Source: Azoarcus sp. DD4 (lineage in GTDB: Bacteria; Pseudomonadota; Gammaproteobacteria; Burkholderiales; Rhodocyclaceae). From it: a stretch of 64,000 nucleotides of DNA. Location of the stretch: positions 1,178,001 through 1,242,000 of the forward strand of contig NZ_CP022958.1 of assembly GCF_006496635.1 (NCBI RefSeq), read 5' to 3'. The position numbers and the translations under genes are program-made. Positions 15,700 to 23,691 of this stretch are shown piece after piece (the stretch's first letter is position 1; each line of letters starts with the position of its first letter). Below the pieces are notes generated by a model. That model saw only the letters and a program-made list of their open reading frames with translations, had not been told where the DNA came from and did no database searches.

Positions 15700-18201
15700 A
15701 TGCGCAAACAGAAACTCGTCATGGTCGGCAACGGCATGGCCGGCGTGAAGACCCTGGAAGAGCTGCTCAAGCACGCCCCCGACGTGTTCGACATCACCGT
15801 GTTCGGCGCCGAGCCACACGGCAACTACAACCGCATCCTGCTGTCGCCGGTGCTGGCGGGCGAGATGAGCCTGCCCGACATCATGCTCAACGACATGGAC
15901 TGGTACCGCGACAACGGCATCACCCTGCATGCCGGCCGCCGCGTGGTCGAGATCGATCGCGCCCGTCGCGTGGTGCGCGCCGACGACGGCACCGAAGCCG
16001 CCTACGACCGCCTGCTGCTCGCCACCGGCTCGGTGCCCTTCATCCTGCCGGTGCCGGGCAAGGACCTGCCGGGCGTGATCGCCTACCGCGACATCGCCGA
16101 TACCGAGGCGATGATCGCCGCGGCGAAACATCACCAGCACGCGGTGGTGATCGGCGCCGGCCTGCTCGGCCTCGAAGCCGCCAACGGCCTGGTGCTGCGC
16201 GGCATGGACGTCACCGTGGTGCACCTCGGCGGCTGGATCATGGACCGCCAGCTCGACAAGCCGGCAGCCGACCTGCTGCAGGCCTCGCTCGAAGCCAAGG
16301 GCATGCAGTTCTGCCTGCAGGCGCAGACCGCCGAACTGGTGGCCGGCGAGAGCGGCCGCGTCGCGGTGGTGAAGCTGAAGGACGGCAGCGCGATCCCCGC
16401 CGACCTGGTGGTGATGGCCGCCGGCATCCGCCCGAGCACCGGCCTTGCCGAATCGGCCAAGCTGCACTGCGACCGCGGCATCGTGGTCAGCGACACCCTG
16501 CAGACGGTGACCGACCCGCGGGTGTATGCGGTGGGCGAATGCGTCAATCACCGCGGCACCGCCTACGGCCTGGTCGCGCCGCTGTTCGAGCAGGCCAAGG
16601 TCTGCGCCAATCATCTGGCCGGTTACGGCATCGGCCGCTACACCGGCTCGGTGACCTCGACCAAGCTCAAGGTCACCGGCGTCGATGTGTTTTCCGCCGG
16701 CGACTTCATGGGCGGCGAGGGCTGCGACGAGATCGTGCTGCACGACCGCGCCGGCGGTGTGTACAAGAAGCTGGTGCTGAAGGACGACAAGCTTGCTGGC
16801 GCGGTGATGGTGGGCGACACCGCCGACGGCGCCTGGTACTTCCAGCTGGTGCGCGAAGGCAAGGACGTCTCCGAGCTGCGCGACCACCTGATGTTCGGCC
16901 AGAGCTTTTCGCAATCCCACCTCGGCGACGCCGGCCACCAGGGCCAGAGCCAGGCCGCGCTGCTGCCCGACACCGCCGAGGTGTGCGGCTGCAACGGCGT
17001 GTGCAAGGGCACCATCGTCAGCGCCATCCGCGAGAAGGGCCTGTTCACCCTGGACGACGTGCGCAAGCACACCAAGGCGTCGAGCTCCTGCGGCTCCTGC
17101 ACCGGCCTGGTCGAGCAGATCCTGGCTTCCACCGTCGGCGGCGCCTACCAGGCCACCGACAAGTATGACAAGCCGGTGTGCGGCTGTACCGACCATACCC
17201 ATGGCGCACTTCGCGACGCGATCCGCAGCCAGAAGCTGCTCACCATCCCGGCGGCGATGAAGGCGCTGGAATGGAAGACGCCCAACGGCTGCGCCACCTG
17301 CCGCCCGGCGCTGAACTACTACCTGCTGTCCACCTGGCCGCACGAGGCCGAAGACGATCCGCAGAGCCGCTTCATCAACGAGCGCGCCCACGCCAACATC
17401 CAGAAGGACGGTACCTACTCGGTGGTGCCGCGGATGTGGGGCGGGCTGACCACGCCGGCCGAGCTGCGCGCCATCGCCGACGCCGCCGAAAAGTACCAGG
17501 TGCCGACGGTGAAGGTCACCGGTGGCCAGCGCATCGACCTGCTCGGCGTCAAGAAGGCCGACCTGCCGAAGATCTGGGCCGACCTCAACGCCGCCGGCAT
17601 GGTCTCCGGCCACGCCTACGGCAAGAGCCTGCGCACGGTGAAGACCTGCGTCGGCATGGAGCACTGCCGCTTCGGCACCCAGCTGGCGATGGAGATGGGC
17701 GTCAAGCTGGAGAAGATGCTGTTCGGCATGTGGAGCCCGCACAAGGTCAAGCTGGCGGTGTCCGGCTGCCCGCGCAACTGCGCCGAATCCGGCATCAAGG
17801 ACGTCGGCGTGATCGGCGTCGATTCCGGCTACGAGCTGTACGTCGCCGGCAACGGCGGCATCAAGACCGAGGTCGCCCACTTCTTCTGCAAGGTCGGCAG
17901 CGACGAGGAGGTGCTGGAGTACGCCGGCGCCTTCCTGCAGCTCTACCGGGAAGAAGGCTATTACCTCGAACGCACCTGCCACTACATCGAGCGCGTCGGC
18001 CTCGACCACGCCAAGAAGCAGGTGGTGGAGGACGCCGCCAACCGCAAGGCGCTCTACGAACGCCTGCTGTTCGCGCTGAAGGACGCCCCCGACCCCTGGG
18101 CCGAACAACAGGCCGCGCCGCTGGCCCGCAACTACCAACCCATCGTCATCGACGCCAACCCGGGAGATCGCCATGGCCTGGCAGAAACTGTGTCCCCTTG
18201 A
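15700..18201 (+). CDS. nirB: Assimilatory nitrite reductase [NAD(P)H], large subunit
   Basis: Cytoplasmic six-electron reduction of nitrite to ammonium. The 833-aa protein (E. coli NirB 847) has an N-terminal FAD/NAD(P)H domain (VGNGMAGVKTLEELL), two BFD-like [2Fe-2S] domains starting near Cys429 and Cys494, and the siroheme/[4Fe-4S] domain with Cys650, Cys656, Cys690 and Cys694 (CVGMEHC and CPRNC). ATG 15700 is chosen for its AAGGAG site; the frame extends upstream into cobA. The nirD start overlaps its end by 29 bases. Confidence 0.96.
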   Translation: MRKQKLVMVGNGMAGVKTLEELLKHAPDVFDITVFGAEPHGNYNRILLSPVLAGEMSLPDIMLNDMDWYRDNGITLHAGRRVVEIDRARRVVRADDGTEAAYDRLLLATGSVPFILPVPGKDLPGVIAYRDIADTEAMIAAAKHHQHAVVIGAGLLGLEAANGLVLRGMDVTVVHLGGWIMDRQLDKPAADLLQASLEAKGMQFCLQAQTAELVAGESGRVAVVKLKDGSAIPADLVVMAAGIRPSTGLAESAKLHCDRGIVVSDTLQTVTDPRVYAVGECVNHRGTAYGLVAPLFEQAKVCANHLAGYGIGRYTGSVTSTKLKVTGVDVFSAGDFMGGEGCDEIVLHDRAGGVYKKLVLKDDKLAGAVMVGDTADGAWYFQLVREGKDVSELRDHLMFGQSFSQSHLGDAGHQGQSQAALLPDTAEVCGCNGVCKGTIVSAIREKGLFTLDDVRKHTKASSSCGSCTGLVEQILASTVGGAYQATDKYDKPVCGCTDHTHGALRDAIRSQKLLTIPAAMKALEWKTPNGCATCRPALNYYLLSTWPHEAEDDPQSRFINERAHANIQKDGTYSVVPRMWGGLTTPAELRAIADAAEKYQVPTVKVTGGQRIDLLGVKKADLPKIWADLNAAGMVSGHAYGKSLRTVKTCVGMEHCRFGTQLAMEMGVKLEKMLFGMWSPHKVKLAVSGCPRNCAESGIKDVGVIGVDSGYELYVAGNGGIKTEVAHFFCKVGSDEEVLEYAGAFLQLYREEGYYLERTCHYIERVGLDHAKKQVVEDAANRKALYERLLFALKDAPDPWAEQQAAPLARNYQPIVIDANPGDRHGLAETVSP

Positions 18202-18478
18202 AGAGATCCCGGCGCTCGGCGCCCGCGTCGTCGAGTGCGGCGCCGGCGACATCGCGGTGTTCCGCGCCGAGGGCGACGCGGTGTTCGCGCTGCGCGACGC
18301 CTGTCCGCACAAGGGCGGCCCGCTGTCCCAAGGCATCGTCCATGGCCACAAGGTGACCTGTCCGCTGCACGGCTGGAACATCGAGCTGGGTACCGGAACC
18401 GCCTGCGCGCCGGACGAAGGCTGTGCGGAACGCTATGCGACCAAGGTGGAGCAGGGCGTGGTGTGGCTGGATGTGTGA
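18173..18478 (+). CDS. nirD: Nitrite reductase small subunit NirD (intact Rieske motif)
   Basis: A 101-aa Rieske-like subunit of the NirBD reductase. It has complete Rieske ligands, Cys44-His46 (CPHKGG) and Cys63-His66 (CPLHGW), so it should bind a [2Fe-2S] cluster, unlike the E. coli NirD, which lacks these residues. GGGAGA precedes the ATG, which lies inside the end of nirB, so the two are translationally coupled. Confidence 0.94.
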   Translation: MAWQKLCPLEEIPALGARVVECGAGDIAVFRAEGDAVFALRDACPHKGGPLSQGIVHGHKVTCPLHGWNIELGTGTACAPDEGCAERYATKVEQGVVWLDV

Positions 18479-18494
18479 GGGCAAGGCGCTGATT

Positions 18495-18676
18495 CTTGCT
18501 CCTCCCCCTTCAAGGGGGGCGTAGCCGGGGTTTCGGCAAGCACTGCTTGCCGCCGGCGGAGCGGCGAGGCGAAGCCGAGACTACTGGTTGGGAGGGGGAT
18601 GGGTTGGGGCGGGTATCTGCGTTGTGTGTACCCCATCCCCACCCCAGCCCTCCCCTTGAAGGGGAGGGAGCAAATT
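18495..18676 (+). repeat. Inverted-repeat intergenic element between nirD and nasA
   Basis: The ends are imperfect inverted repeats of about 20 bp (TTGCTCCTCCCCCTTCAAGG at the left; CCTTGAAGGGGAGGGAGCAA at the right). Each end also folds on itself around CCTTCAAGG / CCTTGAAGG. The 180-bp body is G/C-skewed. It looks like a REP/MITE-type interspersed element inserted within the operon. Family membership cannot be checked here. Confidence 0.6.
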
Positions 18677-18738
18677 CTGCCGACCGCCCCGGCGCGCTGC
18701 GCCCGGCGGTGCAAAGAGAAGCAAAAGGAATCAAGAAT

Positions 18739-21507
18739 ATGGAGCCGAACATGAACCTGGCCGACCTGGGCCTGAAGGCAAACGAAACCCGCTCGGTGTG
18801 CTGCTACTGCGGCACCGGCTGCGGCGTGATCGTCGAGCATGACGGCAGCCGCATCACCGGCGTGCGCGGCGACCCGACCCATCCGGCCAACTTCGGTCGG
18901 CTGTGCACCAAGGGCTCCACCCTGCACCTGGCCGCCGCGCCCGGCGGCCGCGCGCGCCACCCGGAACTGCGCAGCGCCCGCGCCGGCAGCCGCCGCCGCG
19001 TCGGTTGGGACGAGGCGCTCGACACCGCCGCCGACCGCTTCGCCGCGATCATCCGCGAGCACGGCCCGGACGCGGTCGCCTTCTACATCTCCGGCCAGTT
19101 GCTGACCGAGGACTACTACGTCTTCAACAAGCTCGCGCGCGCGCTGGTCGGCACCAACAACATCGACTCCAACTCGCGGCTGTGCATGTCGAGCGCGGTC
19201 GCCGGCTACAAGGGCACGCTCGGCAGCGACAGCGTGCCGGCCAGCTACGAAGACCTCGCGCTCGCCGACCATCTGCTGATCGCCGGCGCCAATCCGGCCT
19301 GGGCGCACCCCATCGTGTTCCGCCGCATCGAGGACGCCCGCCGCGCCAACCCAGACCTCTTCATCACCGTGGTCGACCCGCGCCGCACCGAAACCGCCGA
19401 ATTCGCCGACCTGCACCTGCAGATCGCCCCCGGCACCGACGTGCTGCTCTACAACGCCATGCTGCAGGTGCTGCTGTGGGAGGACATGGTCGACCGCGAT
19501 TTCATCCGCGACCACACCAGCGGCTTCGACGCGCTGCGCGCGCAACTCGCCGACTGCTCGCCGGGTAACGTCGCCGGCGTCTGCGGCGTGCCGGCCGAGA
19601 AGATCGTCGAGGCCGCGCGCCGCTTCGGCAAGGCGCGCGGCGCGGTGTCGCTGTGGTGCCAGGGCCTCAACCAGTCCCACCACGGCGTCGCCAACAACGC
19701 CGCGCTGATCCATCTGCACCTGGCCACCGGCCAGATCGGCCGTCCCGGCGCCGGTCCCTTCTCGCTCACCGGCCAGCCCAATGCGATGGGCGGGCGCGAG
19801 GTCGGCGCCATGGCCACCATTCTGCCGGCCCACCGCGACCCCGCCAATCCCGCGGATCGCGCCGAGCTGGCGACGCTGTGGGGTGTGCCGGCGCTGCCGG
19901 AAGCCCCCGGCCTCGCCGCGGTACAGATGTTCGACGCCATCGGCGACGGCAAGATCAAGGCGGTGTGGATCGCCTGCACCAACCCGGCGCAGTCGCTGCC
20001 CGACCAGGACAAGGTGCGCGCCGCGCTGGACAAGGCGGAATTCGTCGTGGTCCAGGAAGCCTTCGCCGATACCGAAACCGTGCCCTATGCCGACCTGCTG
20101 CTGCCGGCGGCGAGCTGGGGCGAGAAGTCCGGCTCGGTCACCAATTCCGAGCGCCGCGTCAGCCGAGTGCGCGGCGTGGTGCCGGCGCCGGGCGAAGCCC
20201 GCTCCGACTGGGCGATCGCCGCCGACTTCGCGCGCCGCCTGCAGACCCGCCTCGCGCCTGCCGCCGCGGCAGGCTTCGACTGGGCCGACGAGGCGGCGGT
20301 GTTCGCCGAGCACGTCAGCCTGTCCGCCGGCCGCGACTGCGACATGAGCGGCCTGTCCTACGGCGTGCTCGAAGCGCTCGGCCCGCAGCAGTGGCCTTAC
20401 CCGCAAGGCGCCAGCGGCGGCACGCCGCGCCTCTTCAGCGACGGCCGCTTCAACACCGCCGACGGCCGCGCCCGCTTCAATCCGGTCGGCTTCCCGGTGC
20501 GCCACGCGCCGCTGCCGGAGCCGACCGATGCCTACCATCCCTTCGTGCTCACCACCGGCCGCCTGCGCGACCAGTGGCACGGCATGAGCCGCACCGGCAA
20601 GGTCGCTGCGCTGTGGGGGCACTCGCCGCGCGCCGAGGTGGCGCTGAACCCGGCCGATCTCGCCCGCCGCGGCTTCAGTGCCGGTCAGCTGGTCAAGATC
20701 GCCAGCCGCCGCGGCGCGCTGGTGCTGCCGGTGGCCGCCGACAGCGGCGTCGCCCCCGGCCAGGCGTGGATTCCGATGCACTGGGGCGGCGCCACGCTGG
20801 CGCAGCCGGGCACCAATGTGCTGACGTCGCCGGCCACCGATCCGGTGTCGAAGCAGCCCGCGCTCAAGCAGTCCGCCGTGTCGATCAAGCCCGTCGATTT
20901 CGGCTGGCGCGCGGCTTGGGCGGCACTTGCCGCCGATGCGGCCGAGGCCTCGGCCTGGATGGACGCGCTGCGCCCGCTGCTCGGCAGTTTCGGCTATGCC
21001 GCGCTGTCGCTGGCCGGGCGCGAGCGCAACGTGGTGGTGCTGCAACTGGCCGACGCCCAGCCGGCGCCGGCTGCGTTGCTGGCCGCGATCGACGGTGTGT
21101 TCGGCTGTGTCCCCGACGATGAGGCGGTGCTGGCCTTCCGCGACGCCCGGCGCGGCATCGATAAGCGCGCCCGCATCACCGACGGCACGCTGACGGCGAT
21201 CCGCCTGGTCGGCGAGGTGGCGGCCATCGACTGGCTGATTGCCGCCATCGCCCACGCCGAACCCGCCGAGCCGCTGCGCCGCTGGCTGTTCGCGCCACTG
21301 TCCAAGCCGCCGGCCGGGCTCGCCAAGGCGGAACGTACCGTGTGCAACTGCTTTGGCGTCGGCGAGCGCGAGATCCGTGCCGCGATCGCCGGCGGGGCCG
21401 ACCTCGACGCGCTCCAGGGCGGGCTCAAGTGCGGCACATCCTGCGGCTCCTGCCTGCCGGAATTGCGCCGGCTGGTGGCCGAGGGCGCGAAGCTCGGTGT
21501 CGCCTGA
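18739..21507 (+). CDS. nasA: Assimilatory nitrate reductase, catalytic subunit
   Basis: Cytoplasmic two-electron reduction of nitrate to nitrite, 922 aa. N-terminal [4Fe-4S] motif with Cys21, Cys24 and Cys28 (CCYCGTGCG) and a fourth Cys in GRLCTKG, then the Mo-bis-MGD oxidoreductase domain (SNSRLCMSSAVAGYKG; GQPNAMGGREVG) and the molydopterin dinucleotide-binding C-terminal domain. A BFD-like [2Fe-2S] domain ends the protein (VCNCFGVGEREIRAAI and CGTSCGSCLPEL), as in Klebsiella NasA, and should receive electrons from a partner. No Tat signal. No separate NasC/NasB-type electron-transfer gene is seen in the window. Start at 18739 has AAAGGAA upstream; 18751 is possible. Confidence 0.95.
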   Translation: MEPNMNLADLGLKANETRSVCCYCGTGCGVIVEHDGSRITGVRGDPTHPANFGRLCTKGSTLHLAAAPGGRARHPELRSARAGSRRRVGWDEALDTAADRFAAIIREHGPDAVAFYISGQLLTEDYYVFNKLARALVGTNNIDSNSRLCMSSAVAGYKGTLGSDSVPASYEDLALADHLLIAGANPAWAHPIVFRRIEDARRANPDLFITVVDPRRTETAEFADLHLQIAPGTDVLLYNAMLQVLLWEDMVDRDFIRDHTSGFDALRAQLADCSPGNVAGVCGVPAEKIVEAARRFGKARGAVSLWCQGLNQSHHGVANNAALIHLHLATGQIGRPGAGPFSLTGQPNAMGGREVGAMATILPAHRDPANPADRAELATLWGVPALPEAPGLAAVQMFDAIGDGKIKAVWIACTNPAQSLPDQDKVRAALDKAEFVVVQEAFADTETVPYADLLLPAASWGEKSGSVTNSERRVSRVRGVVPAPGEARSDWAIAADFARRLQTRLAPAAAAGFDWADEAAVFAEHVSLSAGRDCDMSGLSYGVLEALGPQQWPYPQGASGGTPRLFSDGRFNTADGRARFNPVGFPVRHAPLPEPTDAYHPFVLTTGRLRDQWHGMSRTGKVAALWGHSPRAEVALNPADLARRGFSAGQLVKIASRRGALVLPVAADSGVAPGQAWIPMHWGGATLAQPGTNVLTSPATDPVSKQPALKQSAVSIKPVDFGWRAAWAALAADAAEASAWMDALRPLLGSFGYAALSLAGRERNVVVLQLADAQPAPAALLAAIDGVFGCVPDDEAVLAFRDARRGIDKRARITDGTLTAIRLVGEVAAIDWLIAAIAHAEPAEPLRRWLFAPLSKPPAGLAKAERTVCNCFGVGEREIRAAIAGGADLDALQGGLKCGTSCGSCLPELRRLVAEGAKLGVA

Positions 21508-21547
21508 TCGCAAAGACGCTTAGGCACAAGAACGAGAAAGGGAAACC

Positions 21548-22735
21548 ATGGCCGCGACGATGACGATGAGCAGACCGCACACCGGCAGCGCCGCGCCGCC
21601 GCGCCTGTGGCCGCGCCTGCTGGCATGGTGGGCGGCGACACTGGCCGGTGCCGGCCTGCTGATGGCGGGCGAGACCGGTGCGCAGGCGGCGGGCGGCGCG
21701 GTGCTGGCTGCTGCGCTGATCGCCGGTTTGCGTACCGTGCGCCGCGTCGAGTGCCGTCTGGCCGAGTTCGACGCCTTTGCCGTGGCCTGCAGCCAGGGCA
21801 GTTTCGTCGCCCGCCTGGCGACGCCGGAGGGCGAACTGCTGACCCCGCTGGCCGAGCAGCTCAACATGGCGGCGCGCAGCATGGCCGGCGTGCTGGCCGA
21901 ACTCGGCCGCGCCACCGACGAACTGCGCAACGTCTCGCGCGAAACCCTGGCCGACGTCGCCGCCGGGGAGGCCGGCGTACGCAGCCAGCGCGACATCACG
22001 GTGTCGTCAGCGGCGACGCTGGAAGAGCTCATCACCAGCCTGGCCGCCACCCGCGATGCCGCGGTGGATGCGGCCGGGACGGCCTCGGCGGCGGTGGCCG
22101 AGGCCGATCGCGGCGAGGCGCAGGTCGCCACGGTGGCGGGCGCCATGGATGTGCTGGCAGGCGAGGTGGCGGCGGCGGCCGAGGTGGCGACGGCGCTGGC
22201 CGAACGGTCGCGCCGCATCGACGGCATCGCCGCGACCATCGCCGGCATCGCCTCGCGCACCAATCTGCTCGCCCTCAATGCGGCGATCGAGGCGGCGCGC
22301 GCCGGCGAGGCGGGCCGCGGCTTTGCGGTGGTGGCCGACGAGGTGCGCCAGCTGGCCGACCGCACCGCGGCGGCCACCGGCGAGATCGGTGGCTTGATCC
22401 ACGAGGTGCTGGCCGAGGTCGACACCCTGGCCGAACTCATCGGCCAGGCCAGCCGTCGCGCGGGCGACAGCAGCGCGCAGGCGCAGGCCGCCGCCGCGGT
22501 GCTGGCCGGCATCCGTGGCGCGGCGACGCAGACGCTGGCGCGCATGCGCGAAATCGCCGACGCCAGCGCCGAACAGAGCACCGCCGGCGAGCGCATCGCG
22601 GTCGATGTGGAGCAGGTCGCGCGGCTGGCCGACGACAACGCCCTGCGGGTGACCGAGAGCGGCGAGCTTGCCCGTTACCAGGACGAGCTGGTGGGCCGCC
22701 TGGAGGCGCGGGTGCGCGTTTACCGCTACGAGTAG
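21548..22735 (+). CDS. MCP-like receptor without a periplasmic domain
   Basis: A 395-aa methyl-accepting chemotaxis-type protein. Two close hydrophobic segments (about residues 20-58) anchor it with almost no periplasmic part. The rest is an Ala/Glu-rich coiled coil with the conserved signalling tip at residues 232-272 (SRTNLLALNAAIEAARAG and FAVVADEVRQLADRT). No HAMP or sensory domain is recognised, so the signal must come from the membrane, the cytoplasm or a partner. It begins 40 bases after nasA, so it probably belongs to the nas transcript; the adjacent NIT-like protein is a candidate partner (inference). Confidence 0.85.
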   Translation: MAATMTMSRPHTGSAAPPRLWPRLLAWWAATLAGAGLLMAGETGAQAAGGAVLAAALIAGLRTVRRVECRLAEFDAFAVACSQGSFVARLATPEGELLTPLAEQLNMAARSMAGVLAELGRATDELRNVSRETLADVAAGEAGVRSQRDITVSSAATLEELITSLAATRDAAVDAAGTASAAVAEADRGEAQVATVAGAMDVLAGEVAAAAEVATALAERSRRIDGIAATIAGIASRTNLLALNAAIEAARAGEAGRGFAVVADEVRQLADRTAAATGEIGGLIHEVLAEVDTLAELIGQASRRAGDSSAQAQAAAAVLAGIRGAATQTLARMREIADASAEQSTAGERIAVDVEQVARLADDNALRVTESGELARYQDELVGRLEARVRVYRYE

Positions 22736-22772
22736 CGCGTCGCAGATCGAAGGGAACGGGGATAGGAGCGGG

Positions 22773-23681
22773 ATGATGGAGATCGACATCGGTGCCGTGG
22801 CCGCATTGGGCGGGGTGGCGCTGTGGCTGGCGCCGGGCGTGTGGCGTCGTCAGGGCAAGGCAGGTGGCCGGGCCCTGGCGGCGCTGGCCACCGTGGCGCG
22901 GCTCACCGAGCTGGTCGCCCATATCCAGCAGCATCGTGGCATGAGCGGCGCGTGGCGCTCCGGCGACGCCAGTTTTGCCAGCCGGCTGCCGGCCAAGCAG
23001 CGCGAGGTCGAGGCCGTGCTGGCCGCGCTGTGCGGCGACGCGGCGCTGGAAGAGGGCGAGCGCCTGCCCTGTTTCACCGCGGCCGACGTGTCGGGCCTGC
23101 AGGCGCAGTGGCGTGAGCTGCTTGCCGTTCTCGGCCGTCTCAGCCCGGAGGAGAGCTTCCAGCACCACTGCCGTCTGCTGGGCGAGGTGCTCGGCTGGCT
23201 GGCTGCCGTGGGCGAAGTCCGCATCGCCCCGGTCGCGGCCGGGGCGGCACCGTCCGATAGCGTGCGCAAGGTGGTGGCCGACCTTCCGGCATTGGCGGAA
23301 TGCCTTGGCCAGGCGCGTGCGCTCGGCAGCGCCGTGGCGGCGCGTGGCCGCTGCGCGCCGGTGGCGCGGGTCCGGCTGCATTTCCTGGTGTCGCGCGCCA
23401 CCGAGCTGTTGACGCGTGCCGCGCAGGGCAGCGCCGGCGCACAGGCGCGACGGCCGGCCGAAGGATTCCTGCTGGCGCTGCGCGAACGCATGCTGCTGAG
23501 CGCCAGCGTGGACATGGATGCGGCGACTTGCTTCCGTCTCGGTACCGAGGCAGTCGATGCCGTCTATGCCTGGCTGGCGCAGGAGCGTGCTGCGCTCGAA
23601 CACGCGCTGCAGTCGGCATCGGCCAAGGCCGGAAGTGCCGACGGCTGGGCCGCGCAGCAGCAAGCGCGTTGCCGTAGCTGA
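22773..23681 (+). CDS. NIT-like helical membrane protein (putative nitrate sensor)
   Basis: A 302-aa protein with one N-terminal hydrophobic segment (about residues 5-22) and then an all-helical region. The helix LVAHIQQHRGMSGAWRSGDA resembles the first NIT-domain helix in the regulator at 8740 (LIHMLQKERGASNVFLASRG), and a later segment VRLHFLVSRATELL is also helical. No catalytic or output domain is seen. ATG 22773 follows GATAGGAGCGGG; the frame extends upstream into the MCP gene. It lies 37 bases after the MCP gene and 10 bases before the GGDEF/EAL gene, so all three are probably cotranscribed. Family assignment is tentative. Confidence 0.6.
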   Translation: MMEIDIGAVAALGGVALWLAPGVWRRQGKAGGRALAALATVARLTELVAHIQQHRGMSGAWRSGDASFASRLPAKQREVEAVLAALCGDAALEEGERLPCFTAADVSGLQAQWRELLAVLGRLSPEESFQHHCRLLGEVLGWLAAVGEVRIAPVAAGAAPSDSVRKVVADLPALAECLGQARALGSAVAARGRCAPVARVRLHFLVSRATELLTRAAQGSAGAQARRPAEGFLLALRERMLLSASVDMDAATCFRLGTEAVDAVYAWLAQERAALEHALQSASAKAGSADGWAAQQQARCRS

Positions 23682-23691
23682 AGGCGAAGAC

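Noticed and set aside
15424..18381. Long antisense frame opposite nirB
   Set aside because: Same cause; the plus strand carries all siroheme and Fe-S motifs.
18433..21513. Long open frame (1026 codons) on the strand opposite nasA
   Set aside because: High GC and codon bias open the antisense frame; it is Arg/Gly/His-rich, matches no family and covers a certain gene.
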